From contig JAEUJY010000164.1 of NCBI GenBank assembly GCA_016794525.1, positions 62,001 to 126,000 on the forward strand: a stretch of DNA of 64,000 bases, written 5' to 3'. A program made the translations under genes and the position numbers. Positions within the stretch are counted from its first letter, which is position 1; each line of letters opens with the position of its first letter. Below the pieces are notes generated by a model, which was not told the origin of the DNA, did no database searches, and saw only the letters and a program-made list of their open reading frames with translations. This DNA is from Myxococcales bacterium. GTDB lineage: Bacteria; Myxococcota_A; Polyangia; Haliangiales; Haliangiaceae. Positions 56,284 to 64,000 of this stretch are shown here, piece after piece.

Positions 56284-58845
56284 ATGGCGGCGACTTCGCT
56301 GAATGAGGTGGAGGCGATGGCGGATCGTGGGGAGCGCATCGCGGCCTACCGCGCGCTCCTGACCGCCGAGCCGGCGCACTCGCTGGCGTGGTTCAACCTC
56401 GCCGTCGACGAGCTCGACGACGGCGCCGTGGTGGCGGCGCGGCGGGCGCTGCTGCGCGCGCTGACCGTCGACGAGGGGCTGCGGGCCAAGCTCCTGCCGC
56501 GGCTGGTCGAGCTGGTCGACGTCGGCGGGATCACGCTGACGACCGAGCTGGCGGTGTCGCCGACGATGCTGCTGTACAGCGGCAAGGCCGACGACGGCAG
56601 CGCCGCGCTGGTGCGGGCGCTGCGCGATCGCCCGCCGGCCGCGGCGCTCGCGGCGTACGACGCCCACGCGAACCTCGCCGGCTCGCACCCCGATCTGATC
56701 CGGGCGCTGCGGGTCAGCGCGCCCAGCGGCGGCGAGCGGTTCCAGATCCTCGAGTACGCCCACGGCCAGCCGATCGGCGTGCTCTTGCGCGGCGCCGGGC
56801 CGCACCAGGGCTTCGCGATCGCCAAGGTGCCGCGGGTCGACGTGCGCGTCGCCAGCGCGCTGGCGATCGAGATCCTCGACGTCGTCTACCGCAACCGCGC
56901 CGAGGTGGTGCTCGAGCCCAACCCCGATCTGTGGATCCGCACCCGCGGCGGCGTGCTGGCGCTCGGGCCGCCGGGCCTGAGCCCGTCGGTCGAGTGGATG
57001 ACGCCCGAGGAGCGCGACGGCGCGGTCGACCCCGAGCGCGGCCTGGCCTACCGGGCGGCGCTGACCCTGTGGGTGGCGATCGCCGGCGTCGCGCCCCCGA
57101 CCTTGCACCTGTCCGGAACCCGGACCATCGACGCGGCGGCGCTGCCCGAGCCGCTGCGGGTGCTGGCGCCGACGCTGCAAGCCGCGGTCGACCGCGATCC
57201 GGCGGCGCGCCCGACGCTGGCGGCGCTGCTCGAGCGCGTGCGCGGCCTCTTGCAGGGGCCGATCACGATCGACGGCCAGGCGCCGCCGGCGATCCCCGGG
57301 TACCGGCTGCTCAAGCCGCTGGGCGAGGGCGGCTTCGGCGCGGTCTACGAGGCGGTCCGCGCCGCCGACAACACCCGGGTCGCGGTGAAGATCCTCCACC
57401 GCCACCTGGCGTCGAGCGGCGAGGCGCGGATGCGCTTCTTCAACGAGGCCGAGATCGCGTCGAAGGTGCACCACCCCGGCGTCGTGCGCGCGCTCGATCA
57501 CGGCAGCGCCGACGGCACCGACTACATCGCGATGGAGCTGGTCGACGGCATCTCGCTCGATCATCACCTGGCCCGCAGCGGGCCGCTGGCGCCGGCCGAG
57601 GTGGTGGCGCTGGGGCGGCAGACCGCGGCGGCGGTGGGCGCGGTGCACCGCACCGCCGGCGGGGTGATCCACCGCGATCTCAAGCCCGGCAACCTGCTGC
57701 TGTCGAGCGAGCTGCTGCACGTCGCCACCGGCCCGAGCGCGCCGACGATCGCCGGCGCGCAGTGGACGGTGAAGGTCACCGACTTCGGCATCGCCAAGCT
57801 GCTGGGCGAGCCGACCGAGCGCGGCCTGCCGTTCACCCAGACCGGTCAGTGGAACGGCACGCCGCCGTACATGGCGCCCGAGCAGTGGCGCCAGGAGGCG
57901 GTCGATCCGCGCACCGACGTCTACGCGCTCGGCTGCGTGCTGTACGAGTGCCTGACCGGCCGGCCGCCGTTCGTCGGCTCGCGACCGTACGAGCTGCTCG
58001 AGGCTCACCTGCACAAGGCGCCGGCGCCGCTGCCGGCGACGGTGCCGGCGCCGCTGGCGGCCGCGGTGATGCGGATGCTGGCCAAGCGGCCCGAGGATCG
58101 CTTCCCCGACATGGCCGCGGTCGAGGCCGCGCTGGTGCTCGACCCGCCGACCCCACCGCCGCCGGTGCCGCCCCCGACGCCGCCCACGCCACCGCCGGCG
58201 CCGCGCTCGCGGCGGCCGCTGTGGATGGCGGCGGGCGCCGCCGCGATCGTCGCCGCCGCGGTGGCCGGCGCGGTGCTGGTGCCGCGCTGTGGCGGTGGGC
58301 ACCCCGCCACGGTCGTCGACGCCGCGATCGACGCGCCGCCGACGCCGTCGATCGACGCGCCCGCCGCGCCGATCGACGCGGCGATCGATGCGGCGGGCGA
58401 CACCGCCGACGCGCGCTGCGCCGATCGGGTGCTGCTCGAGTGGCCGCCGGCGGTGTGCGCCGGCAACGCCGAGGGCGTCTGGGAGTGGACCGCCGCGGCG
58501 GGCTGCGTGAGCCGGCGCTTCACGATCGCCGAGCTGCAGGTCGAGCTGCGCCTGCTGCGGCGCCGCCCCGGCAGCGGCTTCGAGTGGCTGCCGGCCGATC
58601 TCGCGCTCGAGGTGTACGGCCCGACCGGCATGGGCGTGCGCATCCGCGACGGCGGCGGCGCCGACCTCGGCAACGTGCTGATCGGCTACGCCGGCGGCGA
58701 CGCGCGCGACGGCGGCCTGCGCAACACCCGCAAGGTCGGCAACCGCACGATCTGGTCCGCGCCGGCGTACCTGTCGCGCCAGGGGTTCTGGTGTGATCCG
58801 GCCGGCCACGTGCTGACCCGCGCGCGCCCGCGCCAGATCCCGTGA
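56284..58845 (+). CDS. Ser/Thr kinase with N-terminal pseudokinase-like half
   Basis: 853 residues. The C-terminal kinase (about 338-620) is complete: GEGGFGAVYEA, VAVKIL, HRDLKPGN, DFGIAKL, GTPPYMAPEQ. Residues 1-60 contain one or two TPR-like helices. Residues about 100-325 look like a second kinase fold without the catalytic residues: LALGPPGLSP stands where DFG would, then WMTPEERDG in the APE position and an RDPAARPTLAALL end. A membrane segment at about 645-666 and an Asp/Ala-rich, then Cys-containing C-terminal domain follow. The pseudokinase half probably regulates the active one (inference). Confidence 0.88.
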   Translation: MAATSLNEVEAMADRGERIAAYRALLTAEPAHSLAWFNLAVDELDDGAVVAARRALLRALTVDEGLRAKLLPRLVELVDVGGITLTTELAVSPTMLLYSGKADDGSAALVRALRDRPPAAALAAYDAHANLAGSHPDLIRALRVSAPSGGERFQILEYAHGQPIGVLLRGAGPHQGFAIAKVPRVDVRVASALAIEILDVVYRNRAEVVLEPNPDLWIRTRGGVLALGPPGLSPSVEWMTPEERDGAVDPERGLAYRAALTLWVAIAGVAPPTLHLSGTRTIDAAALPEPLRVLAPTLQAAVDRDPAARPTLAALLERVRGLLQGPITIDGQAPPAIPGYRLLKPLGEGGFGAVYEAVRAADNTRVAVKILHRHLASSGEARMRFFNEAEIASKVHHPGVVRALDHGSADGTDYIAMELVDGISLDHHLARSGPLAPAEVVALGRQTAAAVGAVHRTAGGVIHRDLKPGNLLLSSELLHVATGPSAPTIAGAQWTVKVTDFGIAKLLGEPTERGLPFTQTGQWNGTPPYMAPEQWRQEAVDPRTDVYALGCVLYECLTGRPPFVGSRPYELLEAHLHKAPAPLPATVPAPLAAAVMRMLAKRPEDRFPDMAAVEAALVLDPPTPPPPVPPPTPPTPPPAPRSRRPLWMAAGAAAIVAAAVAGAVLVPRCGGGHPATVVDAAIDAPPTPSIDAPAAPIDAAIDAAGDTADARCADRVLLEWPPAVCAGNAEGVWEWTAAAGCVSRRFTIAELQVELRLLRRRPGSGFEWLPADLALEVYGPTGMGVRIRDGGGADLGNVLIGYAGGDARDGGLRNTRKVGNRTIWSAPAYLSRQGFWCDPAGHVLTRARPRQIP

Positions 58846-58970
58846 CGCCCCGCGCATCCCGCGCACACCGCGCGGCGGCGCCGCGTCGGGCTGCGCGGCC
58901 CGTCAGGGCCCGGCCCACTGATCCGGGGCGCGCGCGCGGACCGAGGCGCGCCGTCCGCCGGCGCCGTCGC

Positions 58971-60409
58971 TCAGAGGTGGATCGCGTGGCCCAGGGCGTC
59001 CTCGGTGGCCTCCTTGATGGCCTCGGCGAACGTCGGGTGGGCGTGGATCGTGTAGACGAGGCTGTCGGCGTTGACCTCGGTGGCCTTGGCCAGCGTCAGC
59101 TCGGCGATCAGGTCGGTCACCGCCGGGCCGATCATGTGGGCGCCGACCAGCGCGCCGGTCTCGGCGTGCCACAGCACCTTGACGAAGCCGGTGCCCTCGC
59201 CGGCGGCCATGGCCTTGCCCAGCGGGCGCCACGGGAACTTGCCGACCTTGATCGGCACGCCGCGCTCCTTGGCCTTGGCCTCGGTCAGGCCGACCGACGC
59301 GATCTCGGGGTGGCAGTACGTGCAGGCCGGGATCGTCGTGTAGTCGACCGCGACCGTCGGCGCGCCGGCGATCTGCTCGGCCACCCACACGCCCTCGGCC
59401 GACGCGGTGTGCGCCAGGCCGCGGCCGATGACGTCGCCGATCGCCCACAGGCCGTCGCCGCAGCGCAGGTGATCGTCGACGACGATGAAGCCGCGCTCGA
59501 GCTTGATGCCGTGGTGCTCGAGGCCGATGCCCTCGGTGTTGGGGGCGATGCCGGCCGCGCACAGCACGACGTCGGCGGTCAGCTCGACCGGCCCGCCCTT
59601 GGTGGCGTCGACCGGCTCGACCGTGACGGTCGCGTGATCGCCGGCGTTGGTCGCGCGGGTGATCTTGTGGGCCAGCTTGAGCTTGATGCCGCGGCGATCG
59701 AACGCCTTGCCGAGCTCGGTCGAGACCTCGGCGTCCTCGTTGGGCACCAGCCGGGGCAGGTACTCGACGATCGTCACCTCGGTGCCGAGCCCGCGGTAGA
59801 AGCTGGCGAACTCGACGCCGATCGCGCCGGCGCCGATCACGATCAGCGACTTCGGCTGCGCCGGCAGGGTCATCGCCTTGCGGTACTCGATGATGCGCTC
59901 GCCGTCGAAGACGATGCCGGGCAGCGGCTTGGCGCGGGCGCCGGTGGCGAGGATGACGTGGCGGGTGTCGAGCGTGCGCGTGCCGCCGGCGGTGAGCGCG
60001 ACCTGCACCTGGTGCGGGCGCCACGCGCCGGGCCGCGGCGCCAAGGTCGCGGTGCCGGCGACGTGCTCGATGCCGTTCTTCTTGAGCAGGAACGTGACGC
60101 CCTTGGAGATCTTGGCGGCGACGTCGCGGCTGCGCTTGATCACCGCCGGGAAGTCGACCTCGACCGGGCCGGCCTTGAGGCCGAACTCGCCGGCGCGGTG
60201 GAACAGCTCGAGCACCTCGGCGGTGCGGAGCAGCGCCTTGGTCGGGATGCAGCCCCAGTTGAGGCAGATGCCGCCGAGCTCGGCCTTCTCGACGCAGGCG
60301 ACCTTGAGCCCGAGCTGCGCGGCGCGGATCGCCGCGACGTAGCCGCCCGGGCCCGAGCCGATCACGACGACGTCGAACGGCTTGGCCGGATCGTGGGCGA
60401 CCGGCGCGG

Positions 60410-60413
<4 letters not shown>
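58971..60413 (-). CDS. lpdA: Dihydrolipoyl dehydrogenase (E3)
   Basis: 480 residues. FAD loop VVIGSGPGGYVAAIRAA, redox disulfide GGICLNWGCIPTKALL, NAD loop VIGAGAIGVEFASF, WAIGDV and the catalytic base His in HAHPTFAE. It reoxidises dihydrolipoyl groups of the E2 protein encoded just upstream (overlap ATGA). It is the last gene of the pdh operon. Confidence 0.96.
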
Positions 60414-61762
<1,349 letters not shown>

Positions 61763-61818
61763 CTGATTCCTCTGATGCGGGCCATCGGCCCGCGGTCTCG
61801 CGCGCTGTCCGCGCCAGG

Positions 61819-62799
<981 letters not shown>

Positions 62800-62801
62800 G
62801 G

Positions 62802-63803
<1,002 letters not shown>

Positions 63804-63911
63804 GGGTGGCGCACCATAGCGACTCGCCCTCGCGCGCGCACGCCGGCCGCGCGGCTTTTGCGTGGCGATCCAGCGCGCGCGATGGCGCGTCGCGTCAGCG
63901 CGTTGCGGAAG

Positions 63912-64000
63912 TCAACGCGTGAGGTCGAGCGTGAGCACGCCGTTGCTGCCGATCGAGCTGCCGGTGGCGAAGCCGCCGCGCTGGCCCGACAGCCCGAACG
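63912..64000 (-). CDS. C-terminal end of an unidentified protein, truncated by window edge
   Basis: The last 28 residues of a leftward gene (FGLSGQRGGFATGS, ending GVLTLDLTR, stop TGA at 63912). Gly/Ser-rich with alternating beta character, suggesting a beta-sandwich or surface protein. Too short to assign. Confidence 0.5.
   Translation of the reverse strand, partial: FGLSGQRGGFATGSSIGSNGVLTLDLTR

Overview
The window is very GC-rich, with short gaps, overlapping ATGA/GTGA start-stop junctions and frequent GTG starts. It carries two large Hanks-type Ser/Thr kinases, many lipoproteins with Asp/Ala-rich spacers after the lipobox, and an Mla-type lipid transporter. Together these point to a myxobacterium (Myxococcota, probably close to the Haliangiales/Kofleriaceae). 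This is an inference from style and gene content; no rRNA is present. No insertion sequence, prophage or CRISPR array was seen.

Layout. 1-9 kb: the end of a hybrid histidine kinase, an overlapping alr-mlaE-mlaF-mlaD operon, a Crp/Fnr regulator and a GH1-like lipoprotein. 8.8-17.8 kb: a housekeeping lipid block (yceD-rpmF-plsX, then fabD-fabG-acpP-fabF-rpiB-nrdR-ribD), interrupted by a reversed lipoprotein gene where fabH is often found. 17.8-23.3 kb: a lipin-like lipoprotein, a DUF7873-type protein, an unusual RNA locus, a damaged S41 peptidase and a zinc metalloprotease. 23.4-46.5 kb: an envelope/glycolipid region with two flippases, four CDP-alcohol phosphotransferases, three sugar-type nucleotidyltransferases, an aminotransferase, two methyltransferases, a HAD phosphatase and a divergent inositol-phosphate synthase / inositol-phosphate cytidylyltransferase-like pair. 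A riboflavin-nusB operon (31.9-35.2 kb) and a LON/SDR/DUF3501/ribbon-helix-helix/UbiB segment (35.3-39.8 kb) sit inside it. 46.5-58.8 kb: a degenerate AMP-forming ligase homologue, hemerythrin, membrane proteins, two Ser/Thr kinases, a hydrolase and small metal-type proteins. 58.9-63.8 kb: a complete pyruvate dehydrogenase operon (E1 alpha, E1 beta, E2, E3).

Most notable. (1) At 19924-20246 two tRNA-like RNAs appear in circularly permuted order (T-arm and 3' acceptor first, 5' acceptor and D-arm second). Acceptor, anticodon, D and T stems can be drawn, most tertiary invariants are present, and extra long-range helices pair the leader of each RNA with its tail; a terminator-like hairpin follows. 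(2) A dispersed two-hairpin element occurs four times, each time just 3' of a stop codon and in the same orientation as the upstream gene, with a compensatory change in its stem. (3) The inositol/CDP-alcohol gene set looks like a split version of the di-myo-inositol-phosphate or inositol-phospholipid pathway. (4) Several proteins look catalytically compromised: a RibBA whose GTP cyclohydrolase II half lacks its zinc cysteines, an acyl-CoA-synthetase-like protein with an altered P-loop and no terminal lysine, and a kinase with an N-terminal pseudokinase half.
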